A program made the translations under genes and the position numbers. From assembly GCA_009760855.2 (NCBI GenBank), contig WPIO01000074.1:1685001-1749000 (forward strand): DNA of 64,000 bases, given 5' to 3'. Below the pieces are notes generated by a model that saw only the letters and a list, made by a program, of their open reading frames with translations, made no database searches and was not told where the DNA came from. The stretch comes from Cristatella mucedo. Taxonomy: Eukaryota; Bryozoa; Phylactolaemata; Cristatellidae. Shown here in pieces: positions 20,357-30,254 of this stretch (its first letter is position 1; every line of letters begins with the position of its first letter).

Positions 20357-23300
20357 TAATATATATATATATATATATATAATTTATTTGCATAGCGCCC
20401 CAAAAAAACTTATTCTGTATTCAGGTGCATCACATATGCCTCGGGGCTCGAACCCACAACCTCAGCCAGACCTTGCTCGGGGCGAGCACCTTAACCACTG
20501 GACCAAACCAGCTAGCATTTTTTTAACCACTAGCCATTCGATCGTGTTTAATTTGCAGCTAATGTAAAGTGCCATGAAATAAAAATTAAACTCTCTGAAC
20601 GTGCTACAACATGTATTGTCGCTGTTCTTGTTAATATTATCATTATGGTACCTCCTCCTCTCGTCCTTGCAGTATTGTCAGCAGGCGATTGCCCTTCAGG
20701 ATTCCCTGCTCACTGCTGATGTTACCGGTAAGAGACAGCTGCGTTAGCTGAGTGCGACCCCGATCGCCCTTGAAGCGAGTGCAGCTTCAAATGAGTAACA
20801 GCGAGCAAACCTGTGCTCCATGGCTTAGTCGGCTGGTCCCCTGTTAGCTACTCAGTCTGCTGCAGCTGCTGCTCTCCTATTGGCAAGGGCCCGTTGTCGA
20901 GCTTAAAGCCATGTGCTTCTATTCATTTCAGTTCTCTTCCTCAAGGCGACGATGTTAGACGATCTGGGTCGCAAGAATCAAGCGTTCAAGGAATACGAGG
21001 CCCTGCTAAAACGGAAAGACCTCGATGTGAGCCTGAAGGCCGACGCACATCATCGACTCGGTGAGAGCACAGTGAACTAAGGGGCGCGAGAGTCGGTCGG
21101 ACTTTCGCCTCGAGAGAGAGCCACAGCTGCAGCCCCAGCCGACACCATTTTCTCTGAGCGTGTCCCTCGTCCCCGGCGAGATCACCCCACGAGAGCTCAG
21201 CTGCCGGCCAAATGAGCCGACTGAGTTTCTATTCACTGTGTCGACGTTGTTTTGTCTTGCACGTCTTCGCATCGCCTATACGCTCAAGCCAATAGTGAGC
21301 CCCTGCTTGGGCTGGCCACTCTGCTTCTCAGCTACAGATGCCTTTCGGAACCCGGGCTATAAAGCACTTCCGGCGAATGCCCGGTCTTGGCCGAAGCTTA
21401 AGCTTCGCTTCGTTCAGGATGCGGTGACCCACAGTGACAACTAGTCTGTATTCAAGTGTTATACAGTTTCTATGCTTCCACTTGTGCACCCAGTGCATGA
21501 TGATTGCTAGAAGTTTATGTACTGCTATTCTTTATTATTCTTTCAGTCTTAATACTTGTGGTCTCTAGTAGCTGCATGTACTTGACGCCAAGGAGCATTT
21601 GGAAGTCACTATTGATCTAGCCAGGATGCACTACGAAGTCAAATACTTAGAATAATTTCCAGTGACATAGGCTAGGTTGAGTGTATCGTCTTGCAGTGCA
21701 AGAGCCCACAAAGAAGCTTTCAGAACAGGATCCGATTCGTATAATGTGAATGTGGCCGCATGTACATAGTAACCAGAGTTTGTGTGCACTTAAGGAGACC
21801 TCGCTCGAGCCTGTGTCCTCGCCCAGTGCTGAGCTGCTCGCATGTCATGTCCCAGGTCGTGGATTCCAGAAATGCGCTGGAGGAACTGCTGTTTTTAGCC
21901 AGTCACTTGGTGGACGAAAGCGATAAAGGCTCTTCCAGAAGCTACAGAAATTAGGGGGATTAAGCAGCTGCGACACTCTCGTCATTATGTTTCCTTTGTT
22001 TTCCGGATTGTTGACTGGACTTTCGTCCATTATGAGCTAATGGGTGCTGACACTGCTGCATGCTGCCTCTAACCAAACTGGCATGCCAACCCTGTGCATG
22101 TCATCCCAAACCATGTTATTCTTGCTTTTTTATCGAGCATGATACCGCTAGCCATTCGATCGTGCTTCCTTTGCAGCAAATGTGAAGTGCTTAGAAAACG
22201 ATTGAACTCCCTGAGGGCGATGCATACAATTCATTATTCTTATTTTAATTTTATTTGAACACTTTAAAATTTCAAGCCAAATGTGAGACTAGGCTCTGCA
22301 CCACTGTTTGAAGAGCGACCAAGTGATGTGCTCAAGCTCGGCTGAGATGCTGCAGCTGAGATCCTGTGCTTGAGATCCCACTGCAGTTGAGTGCTCTGGT
22401 TTGGCTTGGGCTAGCTGAAAGGATTCCCCGATCGGCCTTAGTATATGAGTTAATTTGAGAAAGACGAATAGTTTACTCTATACGGAAAATTCCTTTGTAC
22501 AAGCAGGGCAAGAAGAAATAGGAGCTGAGAAAATAACTATCTAGATTGACCAGAGCCTCAGTCTCAAGATTACCTTCCTAAAAGACGTATTGTGAAGATT
22601 AGGAGCCTGCGTTCTGATGCTGCCTGACTGAGTGCTTGCATCGCCGAATTTATTGGCATTTTTTACCATTAGCATCTCAGCTCAGTGTCTGTAGTCTTAA
22701 GAGTGGGTTGTACGTGAATAATTTTGGCGTCGTGTGACACTTGTTTAGTCAAAGTATTCTAAAGCATCCTTGAAAAGGCCGATAACGTAATGCTTTGCAA
22801 CTCGTTAGATTTTTCAGTTTGACATTGTCGCTTGCACTCTCGCAAATTGCCAACTAGGTGAGCCGTCGTCAGCCATTGCAAGTGCTCTGTGACGCATGCA
22901 TCTCCGTTACGGCAGTTATCGACTGCATGCAGTGACCGTGGTGCCCTTTGTCATTCGGCGAGCTTTCTCAACTTAGGCTCACTGCTGCTTACCTACTCAC
23001 CAATCGGCGGACAGCCTGACTTAGACACTGCAGCCGGGCTCTTGGAGATGTCGGCCAAAGTGCCAAGGAGAAACGTGGGCGTTGCCTGGTGCACCCTAGC
23101 ACAGTAAGTGGCTGGCCGTCATCTTAAAGATAATCGCTGCACACGATAATACTTGCCGTGCACGATAGCGGTAGCAAGAGATTAGTGGGTTTTCTGGTCT
23201 CTGCTGAACTCAAAACTACTTGTATTCCGCCGAAGTTTTTTCCCTATGGCTGCCACAACGACGTATCCAAAGCTGCTTGTAAAAGACTTCGAGAGAGAAA

Positions 23301-26300
23301 GACTTTCGAGAGCCCTAAGTTGCCTCAACTAAGCATGCTTCACTGTTCTGCTTGCAACAGCAGGGTATCACCATCATCATTACTATCCCAATTGCCTAGA
23401 CATAATCAGTTCATTGATTTCTCGCTTACTAAGGCAACGAAAGGTCATTGGATATTAAATTGTTCACCAGTGCATTGAAAGATCTGTTGGATTTACATGC
23501 CGTGAAGACCATGGATTATTTTTTAATTTGCTTCGCATTTAATTTAATTTACCTTTAGACTAGCAACGACTGTAATATGAAGGCATGCTTCCCATTGCAA
23601 TATATATTTTTGCAGGTTGAAAATCTGAAACCATGCTTATTGCCGATTGAACAATTTATCTTGCATAATTGCTCGGCACCGTTGGAAATTCTTCTTATTT
23701 TGCCTTCAGGTGTTATGTCGCACAGCGAAAGTACCAGCAAGCTCTGGCTACCTACTGGGAGGCTCTCCACGTTTCCAATCGTGAGGCAGACATCTGGTGC
23801 TGCATTGGGTGAGTGCCATCGTCAGCGGCTAAATCAGTTTTTCAATCTCACCATCAACTGAAGAACTGCTACTTGAACGATATGGCATTCTGACATGTAA
23901 TGCAGCAGGTCGATGTGGTGGTTATTTATTTATTCCAATGTATTCCTCAATAAATAACAGCTGCTTAAACTTGACATATTTTGTAAATTTAAGTTGTCAC
24001 CTTTCAAGCATTTTATTACAGCCACAATGGGCTTCCTAATGATGCTTAGGAGTCGAATTCCTGATAGAAAAGCATGTGCTGGCATAGTCACGTGGCTGAA
24101 GAAGCTTGTATTCGAACCGTATTATCGGTAACCATTGCAGTTCAGTACTGTGCCAAATGGACGCCCGTCCGAAAGGTCTGAGAGCCTTCATGGAGGGTGT
24201 CAGGGTGAAAAGGACTGGCGAAGGTTACGCAAGAGCTTGGCACGAGATGGCCGCCGTATACCACGAGGCCGGTCAGCTGACAGACGCCTTGATCTGCTGC
24301 AAACGAGCGATGGACGAAACGCTTGATACCGGTGAGCTTGCTATTCAGCTTCGATTTCATCGAGGCCGATCGCTGTTGCGAACCACTACACGTACATTTG
24401 TCTGGCTCTCGCGGTATTCTCGTAGTGCGACACCGAGAAATGAAACGACTTTATGCATCAATTCTAATCGCTATTGACGAGCTGTCCACCACCAGCTCTC
24501 AGCCGCAGTCGTCCAGGTGAGCCGGTGCTTTCAAGCAACTTTAACGTGTAGTGCAAGATTGTATGAATAGCTTGGAAGGCTCAGAGTTGTGTAGCCACAT
24601 GTGTGAACCTGTTTATGCTGGAGTTAGTCAAGTAAGGTTGGCAAAGCATAAACACAGAGTTAGAGAGATATAGAACGAACAAGCTTTTGTAGGAGACTTG
24701 CTGCCTTGTTGCCCCATTCAAAGCCGAATATCATAGAGATACTGAATTTCATTTTCTGACGCATAGCAGCGACCCCGATTACGTGAGGACTGATGAAACT
24801 CCTAAGCTCTGTTTGGAATAGCCAGGCAGATGCTCCTACAGCAATACTTAGCAAGCCCGCGAAGCATTTACTAAATCCTACTGATTCATAAGGTTGAAAC
24901 AGTCGCTATGTATAACAATATCGTCCCTGATGGTTATTTAGGTAGACTTGTGTTGCAATTTGCGAGTAATTTAAAGGAATACTGCTACTTAGCACACCTG
25001 TCGTCTTGCAACGATTTTTAATTAATACTTGCCTCGTTGTTCTACGACTTTCGCATTTAATCCGGATCGTAATCAGAGAGGCATACGGTTCTAGCAGTAG
25101 GAATAGCCTCATTCTGAAAGAATCACTGGAGGTTAATCTTAGAGCTAAAAGATTAAACGTTCATTTGTAAACCAACATCCGTCACTCCTAATTAGTCAAC
25201 CCCTTAGTAGGTAGGCAGTAGTAGACAAGGAAATTTATAAACTATTTGAAAAAACTACCTAATTTAGAAGCCGTTTTTGCATTGTAGCAGAAGAACCATA
25301 GAAGGTACCATTACGGCTTGCAGCTGCAATAAAAGATCGGCAATGCGGGATTCGAATCCAGAACCTTGGCCCCGAGGTCACGAACAGCAACCGCCTTACT
25401 TACCTAGTGTGCAATCACGGCCCACCAATAATCATTTCGTGACGCCAACCATGGTCAACGGCAGCGAGCTACTGCTCAAATGCATACCGTTAAACCGAAA
25501 GAAATCTTTGCAAACTTGCACAGTATTTATTCTTAAGCCTTGACTAAGCACTTAGCGGGCCCACTGCATAGTAATCTGGGATCGGTGATGAAGGGATTAG
25601 ATCTAAATGATTGTGACGGCTTCAATAGATTACGCCAAGCATATCTTTTCGGCCGATCAAGCCTGGCCTCTGTTGTAACTTGTTCTGTGTCTGTACCACC
25701 TGTTTGCACAAAGCAACTTGTTTTTTGTCTTTAGCAGTACTGGTAAAACAGAGCCAACTCTGCCTTTGGTTGATGACCTTGTACACGTTGCCAAAACCGA
25801 CAACTTTGCGATGACCTACGGTCAGGACCCGGACATCAAACTCGGTGCCACTGCAATTAATGGAGCAGCGATGGCGGCATCGGTCGCCCTGACGTCATCG
25901 CTCGACTGGCACAGTGCTCCCAAGCTCTGCGTCGGGTCCGGCGTGGAAAGATGTGCTGCCACAGTGATGCAGCTTCTTGAGGAAGACAAGCTTATCTCAA
26001 GCATTGAGCACCTATCATTCGGCGAGCAGTTGCAGTGGCTCAACCAACTAGTCGTGCGGTCTGGCGCTCTGGATGCTGATATGGCTGCATTGGCTGGAAT
26101 ACCGTGGCTTCTGCTACCTAGCGGATCACCCAGCACTGATGCGACTGCAATGTGGCCTAAACGTGATGGTGAGCCAATGCAGCTGACGGCTACAGAGAAT
26201 TGGGTGGAGCCGAAAGCAGAAGAATCGGGCGGCTTGGCTGCTGGGCCCTCCGAGGAGTCAAAGCCACCTGTGTCGGGTGTCATAGATCAAGGGCAAGACG

Positions 26301-26344
26301 ACGAGCGTAACCGTGAGCTTAAGAGGAATGACTTATCCAGATAG
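15156..26344 (+). CDS. UTX/KDM6A-like TPR protein lacking the JmjC demethylase domain
   Basis: Eleven coding exons join in phase to 580 codons plus TAG: 15156-15227, 17778-17913, 18810-18927, 19886-20000, 20673-20727, 20932-21060, 22977-23103, 23710-23808, 24141-24331, 24426-24516 and 25735-26344. Residues about 15-360 follow, in order and with similar spacing, the TPR region of UTX/KDM6A, the H3K27 demethylase subunit of KMT2C/D complexes. Anchors are KLGHAHLLRGDF (UTX QLGHFNLLLEDY), a Trp split across exons 3/4 (SRQWAADLF, UTX AFQWAIKAF), KADAHHRLG, AWCTLAQCYVAQRKYQQAL (UTX SWYFLGRCY) and EADIWCCIG (UTX SADTWCSIG). The last about 200 residues are polar and show no JmjC or zinc-binding region; a poly(A) signal follows at 26426. 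In UTX the TPR part binds partner proteins, so a scaffold role is plausible but inferred. Ssn6/Cyc8-type TPR proteins are the main alternative. Gene structure is firm; the first exon and family name are less so. Confidence 0.82.
15937..16482. other. Intron 1 of the TPR gene: long antisense open frame and local duplication
   Basis: A minus-strand frame stays open for 181 codons but has no recognisable domain and no splice context, so I do not call it a gene. Within it, the plus-strand motif GGATATACTTCT occurs twice 26 bp apart near 16167-16200, flanked by GATATGTGG copies, a small local duplication. Confidence 0.3.
17778..17913 (+). CDS. TPR gene exon 2
   Basis: Acceptor TTTGCAG and donor G|GTGAGTG are strong. 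The exon encodes LRELRHRLSLFARSHRE, then the start of the first TPR helix pair, LFREISKLGHAHLLRGDFVA, equivalent to UTX FFCQLGHFNLLLEDY. It ends in phase 1. Confidence 0.8.
18015..18520 (+). mobile_element. LINE-A copy in TPR gene intron 2
   Basis: The copy starts near AGGGATGCAGAGCAAAGTTC, reads KSSHGLAPPYLAERLHQLEP, then GDRSLSSEGPRLWHSLP after a frame change and stops, and ends in the family 3' end with a TGCATTACATTA tail at about 18520. It lies in the same orientation as the gene, 100 bp after exon 2. Confidence 0.75.
18810..18927 (+). CDS. TPR gene exon 3
   Basis: Acceptor GCCTTGCAG and donor TG|GTAAGC. It encodes AYGLYAAVIANGD (UTX SAYQRYYSL), then EFKYGIAIVAQFLRLASRQ (UTX FLYGLGLVYFHYNAFQ), and ends with two bases of the conserved Trp codon. 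Confidence 0.85.
19886..20000 (+). CDS. TPR gene exon 4
   Basis: Acceptor ATTTTCAG and donor CTG|GTGAGC. The first base completes the Trp codon; the exon then encodes AADLFTTLLNRQCPWNGETY and a second helix FFLAEIMSEG. It ends in phase 0. Confidence 0.85.
20283..20381. repeat. (TA)n microsatellite at the SINE2 3' end
   Basis: About 100 bp of TA repeats are broken by a GCGGTTATTA segment. They directly join the 3' end of the SINE2 copy and may have expanded from its tail. Confidence 0.85.
20382..20517 (-). mobile_element. SINE2 (tRNA-derived)
   Basis: On the minus strand it reads GGTTTGGTCCAGTGGTTAAG (A-box region), then TTGTGGGTTCGAGCCC (B box), and ends in a GGGCGCTATGCAAAT 3' part shared with LINE-B. 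It lies in intron 4 of the TPR gene. Flanking AACCGCTA and AACCACTA may be the target duplication. Confidence 0.75.
20673..20727 (+). CDS. TPR gene exon 5
   Basis: This 55-nt exon has acceptor CGTCCTTGCAG and donor G|GTAAGA. It encodes YCQQAIALQDSLLTADVT, equivalent to UTX HFQLAL...CTLSNAE. Its 672-bp upstream intron is mostly transposon. Confidence 0.82.
20932..21060 (+). CDS. TPR gene exon 6
   Basis: Acceptor TTCATTTCAG and donor G|GTGAGA. It encodes VLFLKATMLDDLGRKNQAFK then EYEALLKRKDLDVSLKADAH, matching UTX [20 protein letters not shown] and the ENLSAQVKATVLQQLG segment. It ends in phase 1. Confidence 0.88.
21061..22037. other. TPR gene intron 6, first half: no feature seen
   Basis: The intron between exons 6 and 7 starts here. 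It has several short open frames (for example 21160-21444) but no splice-phase fit to the gene and no repeat match that I recognise. Confidence 0.4.
22038..22255 (+). mobile_element. LINE-B 3' tail in TPR gene intron 6
   Basis: It carries the ordered family blocks GCTGACACTG, GCATGCTGCC, TGTGCATGTCATC, CCGCTAGCCATTCGATCGTG, CTTCCTTTGCAGCAAATG and CTGAGGGCG, ending in TTATT repeats. There is no coding part. Confidence 0.8.
22977..23103 (+). CDS. TPR gene exon 7
   Basis: I chose the acceptor CTCAACTTAG at 22976 over the CTGCAG at 23033. The longer exon stays open, joins in phase and gives the same residue count as UTX between LG and GRCY. It encodes SLLLTYSPIGGQPDLDTAAG, then VGVAWCTLA, ending two bases into a Gln codon at CA|GTAAGT. 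Confidence 0.78.
23710..23808 (+). CDS. TPR gene exon 8
   Basis: Acceptor TTTTGCCTTCAG and donor GG|GTGAGT. It encodes CYVAQRKYQQALATYWEALH and then READIWCCIG, the best match to UTX (DAFISYRQSI ... SADTWCSIG) in the gene. Confidence 0.88.
24141..24331 (+). CDS. TPR gene exon 9
   Basis: Acceptor ACCATTGCAG and donor G|GTGAGC. It encodes SVLCQMDARPKGLRAFMEGV (UTX [20 protein letters not shown]) and ARAWHEMAAVYHEAGQLTDA (UTX [20 protein letters not shown]). It ends in phase 1. Confidence 0.87.
24426..24516 (+). CDS. TPR gene exon 10
   Basis: Acceptor TATTCTCGTAG and donor AG|GTGAGC; both phases agree with the neighbours. It encodes RHREMKRLYASILIAIDEL and a Ser/Gln-rich end, occupying the place of the UTX helix ALAARIKYLQAQL that follows the TPRs. 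Confidence 0.75.
25295..25430 (-). mobile_element. SINE1 (tRNA-derived) in the last intron of the TPR gene
   Basis: On the minus strand it reads GACCTCGGGGCCAAGG, then a B box (TTCTGGATTCGAATCC), then a GATC-TTTATTGCAGC body with GTAA. It shares this order with the copies at 37.3, 51.1 and 57.0 kb. Confidence 0.7.
25735..26344 (+). CDS. TPR gene terminal exon
   Basis: Acceptor TTTTTTGTCTTTAG. About 203 codons remain open to the TAG at 26342. The stretch contains a moderately structured part (ERCAATVMQLLEEDKL, EHLSFGEQLQWLNQLVVRSG) and a polar, Glu/Pro/Ser-rich tail. I do not recognise a domain in it, and none of the conserved features of a JmjC fold are visible. Confidence 0.85.
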
Positions 26345-26425
26345 GTGGAGGGGATGGCGTAGCAAAGCAACAACCACCAAGCCGGGCTGTGGGACGTATG
26401 TGTATGATAGCAATTTGTCTACTTA

Positions 26426-26431
26426 AATAAA
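26426..26431 (+). terminator. Poly(A) signal of the TPR gene
   Basis: AATAAA lies 82 bp after the TAG stop and is followed by a T-rich stretch at 26453-26462, the usual downstream element. It gives a short 3' untranslated region. Confidence 0.75.
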
Positions 26432-27335
26432 TGTTGCTGATCCACCAGCACAGCTTTTTTGAGTTCTCTACTTGGCAGCATCTGTGCATATACAAACGTA
26501 GAAGATTTTAGTTTTTCAACTTGTTTTAGTATTGTTTTAATAATTCCACACAATATTGGCCTCATCGGCAGATTAAATAAAGTGTTTGTGCACACTAACA
26601 TTACCAGCAAAACATTATGTACTTGCACTTTTGTTATGGCCAACTGTTAGTGTGGCTTTTATTCACGATTATGATCACGTCCGAGCCTTAGATGTTTAGT
26701 GGACAGTTATTAAGCATCAGTATTGATCTCTAAATAAGTGTACGCTTGCATTCTTTGCGTTCCTATGCTGCCAGCATTAGTTCTCCATTGTAATTTTGCT
26801 TTGCCATTTCAACTCGGCAGCTGACATTGTGTGTGTGGTCACTACTATTTCACACTAATGCCACTAACAAGTTTCACAGCATATTCAATTTCAATTTTTG
26901 GTTAACTCAAAATAAGAAGCACGTCAAGCCTGTACCACATGCCAGGAAAATTGCTGTTTTTAAGTTTCCTTACACTGGTAGTAATACAAATACACAGTGC
27001 CTTGAGAGGACTTGATCTCTTTCTAAGAACATTAGGTAGGACACCAAGGAATCGCGGTTGGATGGCAAGAACCAGATAGACAAGTCCAGGGAGTCCATTC
27101 ATAGGGAGGCAGTAGCCCCCTAGAATTCTGTCCTTAAACTCCATGCCTCGTCTCAATGTCCGCATTCAACAAGCCCACTAATGACCTGTTTGTGAACCTC
27201 AGGTCCCAATAAAAAAGACAAGCAGTCCTCCAGACCATGTTCCCAATGTTCTGCTTCTACAATGCACTGATCGGATGTTGGCATGCCCAACTAACATAAT
27301 AAATATTTCATCAGGCCCCTCACTTCACGTTCCTA
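26432..27335. other. Intergenic DNA, nothing recognised
   Basis: This is AT-rich DNA with two further AATAAA-like hexamers near 26576. No exon or repeat match was seen apart from its right edge, where LINE-B sequence begins. Confidence 0.4.
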
Positions 27336-27339
27336 AACA

Positions 27340-27954
27340 TTTCAAAAAAAGACTGTCATTAGGCCAAAAGTCAAGAAAGCAACACTTGACAAAGCGAACT
27401 TGAGTAAGTTCTGCCCAGTCTCCCGTGTACCCTAATATCTATCAAAGGCAGTGGAACGAGTTGTGGCAGACCAGCTGAACTCGTGTACATTGAAGCCTCA
27501 AACGTTGCTATTAATTTCCAGTCTGGCTTTAGAGCTAATCCTTCCACATAGCCAGCAAGGCATCGGGTGTACAGTGAAGTACTTAAGAATGCAGGCATTG
27601 ATGGAGTCTCTCTGCTTCTTTGCTCGATCGTTTGGCAGCTTTTGATACTATCAGTCACTAAGTTCTTTTCGAGTGAATCTCATCTCTCCCCCGCATCAGT
27701 GACACTGCACTGCAATGGTTCACTTTATATCTCAGTGCTAGACACCAGATAATTTATGTGAATGGACACAGATTATCCAAGGAGCATCTGAAATAAGGGG
27801 TACCTAAGGAACCTGCTTGGTCACGTTTTTTCACGGTTTATGCACCATAATGGTTCAGTTCCCATTGCAGCGGTAGAATACAGAGAATTTAAGTGAATGA
27901 ACACAGATCATCCGAGTAGCCTCTGAAGTATGGGGTACCTCACGGATCAAGTTC
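27340..27954 (+). mobile_element. LINE-B reverse transcriptase fragments
   Basis: Recognisable finger and palm pieces are KATLDKANLSKFCPVSRVP, LSKAVERVVADQLNS, FQSGFRANPST and a degraded catalytic block, then VNGHRLS-like and LK-GVP sequence near 27790. The segment near 27756-27830 is repeated at 27885-27954 (LKYGVPHGS), so either two LINE-B copies abut or part of one is duplicated. Confidence 0.75.
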
Positions 27955-28428
27955 TTACGCTGACCCACAAGGCCAGCCATGGCTTGGCTTCTTCGTACCT
28001 TACTGAACTGCTGCATCAGTTTCAGCTGTTCGCGCCCTCAGGTCCTGTGTGGACAATAAACTAGCTGTCCCATTCCTCCGCTTAAAGACAGTTGGCGACA
28101 GAAGCTTTAGCTCTGCAGGTCCTAGACTGTGGAACTCGCTTCCACAATGCTTACGCAACGACATCTACTCTCCAACTGCCGACTATGGCACATCTTTTTC
28201 AGCGGTCCTGAACTGCTAATTCTATGCTACTCACTACCTCAACTGCTCTCCTAACTCTGCTATGCTTCCCACTTTCTCTTTGTTGCGTGAGACGAAGTCT
28301 GTTGGCTACCGAATGCGTACCGAAAGCCGCTTAGGCTGTGAGTGGGCTACACAAAACTCTCCTGCGTAACACCCACATGGTCTATTTGACTTTGCGGAGT
28401 TACTGACGGAGATACATTACATTGCATC
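27955..28428 (+). mobile_element. LINE-A copy inserted in LINE-B polymerase region
   Basis: It starts at TCAAGTTCTTACGCTGACCC and carries SHGLASSYLTELLHQF, then DNKLAVPFLRLKTVGDRS and GPRLWNSLP, ending GGAGATACATTACA. Directly after it, LINE-B polymerase sequence resumes with TCAGTTCTTTGTCCCG. Confidence 0.8.
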
Positions 28429-28850
28429 AGTTCTTTGTCCCGTTATTTTCACGGTTTATACTCTCCGCCTTGCTTATGTGGTTGCCAGGCACAATCTAGG
28501 TTTAAACTTCAATGCAGACGGCGCTCATTTGCTCCTTCGCTTTGATACTCTCCCAGCCCTCGAGCCCGTCTACTTCTCTCAGCTCCGTTGCTGCACGTAT
28601 TAATGCCGTACACACAAGGATGGCAGACACTTTTCTTAGCTTGAACAATGATAAAGCAAGCTTGTAAATTTAACCAATTAAACCAGCCAGCATGTCACCC
28701 TAACCATGTTATGCTTGTTCTCACATAGCATGCTAACACTAGCAATTCAATTTTGATTCTCTTGCAGCGAATGTAAATTGCCTAGTCAGAGATCTAGTCG
28801 TCCATCTGCGTTCTATCAACTATATTGTTATTACCATTATTAAATGTTTA
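28429..28850 (+). mobile_element. LINE-B, continuation after the LINE-A insert
   Basis: The frame FTVYTLRLAYVVARHNLG (with frame breaks), a FNADG-like palm block and RMADTFLSLNNDKAS follow directly from the GVP-GS motif on the other side of the LINE-A insert. The 3' tail follows from 28690 (CATGTCACCCTAACCATG) to ATT repeats at 28850. Confidence 0.72.
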
Positions 28851-28854
28851 GTGG

Positions 28855-29720
28855 AAGCATGCATATTAATGACAAGCCTAACCTGGTCTGAGGTGAAATG
28901 CACAGGGTCAGCTTGCAAATAGGATTAACGGCAGCATGCAAGTGTCAGCACGCATTAAAAAGCAAAGGACGAGTCACATACCCTGACTAAATTCTGGGAT
29001 AAATATACGGGTTCACAGCTTCTTTAAAATGATGTCAAACAGAAGATGTAGTGATGCCAGTCAAAAGTAAGTTGCAGCTTTTTTGGAGCACAGTAGCTAG
29101 AATCACGGTCTCTTGAAGATTTGAAGTTCGCAAGAGGCCTAGGCAAACGGTTGAAAGCTCCAGAGCCCAAGAATAGAGCGAACATAAAATGAGTGACAGA
29201 ACCGTGAAGCCCAGGCTTGATGCTTGATTAGGAGCCAGTGCCGGTCAGCAAAAAGTGGTGGGACGTGGCAACCTCGCTACTCACGGCAGCCAAGCATTGC
29301 TGCAGAATTTGGCATCATCTGTAAGTGCTTGATTGAGCAAGTTGATGGACCTGGAAGCAGTGAGTTACACAAGTCAAGACAGGATGTCACAAATGCATTA
29401 ACTAATCTAGACAAGGAATCCCTTGTCTAAGCAAGCCCTCATTTGAGCAATCGTACGTTGATAAAAATTTTCAGAAGACTTCGAAGCTGTAGTGGTCCTA
29501 GAATAACCAGCTGGTAACTTCGGAGTCTTTTCGGAGCAGAACACTCAGACACCATGCCGATTTAGCAAGAGACTCGGGCAGTCGTAATTTTGAGCGTCAA
29601 GTTTTCAATTTCTCAACGAAAGGTTTTTGGCCCACAACTAGTAAGTTGGTTCTATGATCATTCAATTTAAGCAAGTTTGCTGCTATCCATGTACAAATAG
29701 AATCAATAAAATTGGCTTCC
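28855..29720 (-). mobile_element. LINE-B relic, 3' half
   Basis: The minus-strand copy starts with tail blocks at 28890 (GCACAGGGTCAGC) and continues through the C-terminal ORF2 region. The complement of ACCGGCACTGGCTCC at about 29233 encodes the family motif DRHWLP. It abuts the tail of the previous plus-strand copy, tail to tail. Confidence 0.72.
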
Positions 29721-30250
29721 CAGCTTCTCCTGGAACCACCTTCAGCGATTAGCCTTTTGTGCCGCTGTGACTTGGTCTAGTTTAGTGATCGGCATGGCTG
29801 TCACAAAACTATCTTACAACATGTCTTGAGAATCTTCGCTTAATGCACAGTAAACCCCCAATGAGCCGTCGATTTTTTTTCGAGACTAATTAGATCAGTT
29901 CGCCTTGACCATCACACACTTATAGCGTATAACTGCCGACTATTAACGAGGCAGCCCCAAAAGGCTTCTACAACTTTCGTAACTTCTATTAAGCATAACT
30001 GATGAGAGAGTGGCCGTCAATCAATCGCTTATCCTTAAATTTCAAGCTGTTAGCAATCCCCTCGACACAGCCTGTCAAATATATTGATTTAAGAACACCA
30101 GATAAAAAGCTAAATAATATAATTCATTTAAGAGAGCCCTAAGAAGATTTTACCTCTATAGAGGCGCTTCACATGTGTCAAAGAGTTCGAGGTGGGTAAG
30201 CCCGGGCAAGATGAAATGCACCAGATAAATACTTAATGATCGTTAGCATC
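29721..30250. other. Unassigned DNA between LINE relics
   Basis: No open frame of note and no tandem repeat. It could be older, unrecognisable transposon sequence. Confidence 0.35.
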
Positions 30251-30254
30251 AAGA

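Larger units (their letters stand above)
20145..20648 (+). mobile_element. LINE-B 3' tail split by SINE2 and (TA)n
   Basis: The tail begins with ACAGCATTTAGTTAGTCC and the CATGCTGCCACT block. It is interrupted at about 20283 and resumes at about 20519 with AACCACTAGCCATTCGATCG, the block seen intact at about 22150. It ends in ATT repeats 25 bp before the exon 5 acceptor. Confidence 0.75.

Noticed and set aside
23034-23103. A shorter version of TPR exon 7 starting after CTGCAG at 23033
   Set aside because: It joins in frame but removes 19 residues from a segment whose length otherwise equals that of UTX, and its acceptor lacks a pyrimidine tract.
24106-24477. An uninterrupted 123-codon frame starting before exon 9 of the TPR gene
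   Set aside because: Its middle is the real exon, but the first and last parts read through the acceptor at 24140 and the donor at 24332.
25718-26344. A free-standing 208-codon gene starting at 25718
   Set aside because: Its first codons lie in the pyrimidine tract of an acceptor. The phase joins perfectly to exon 10, so it is the last exon of the TPR gene.
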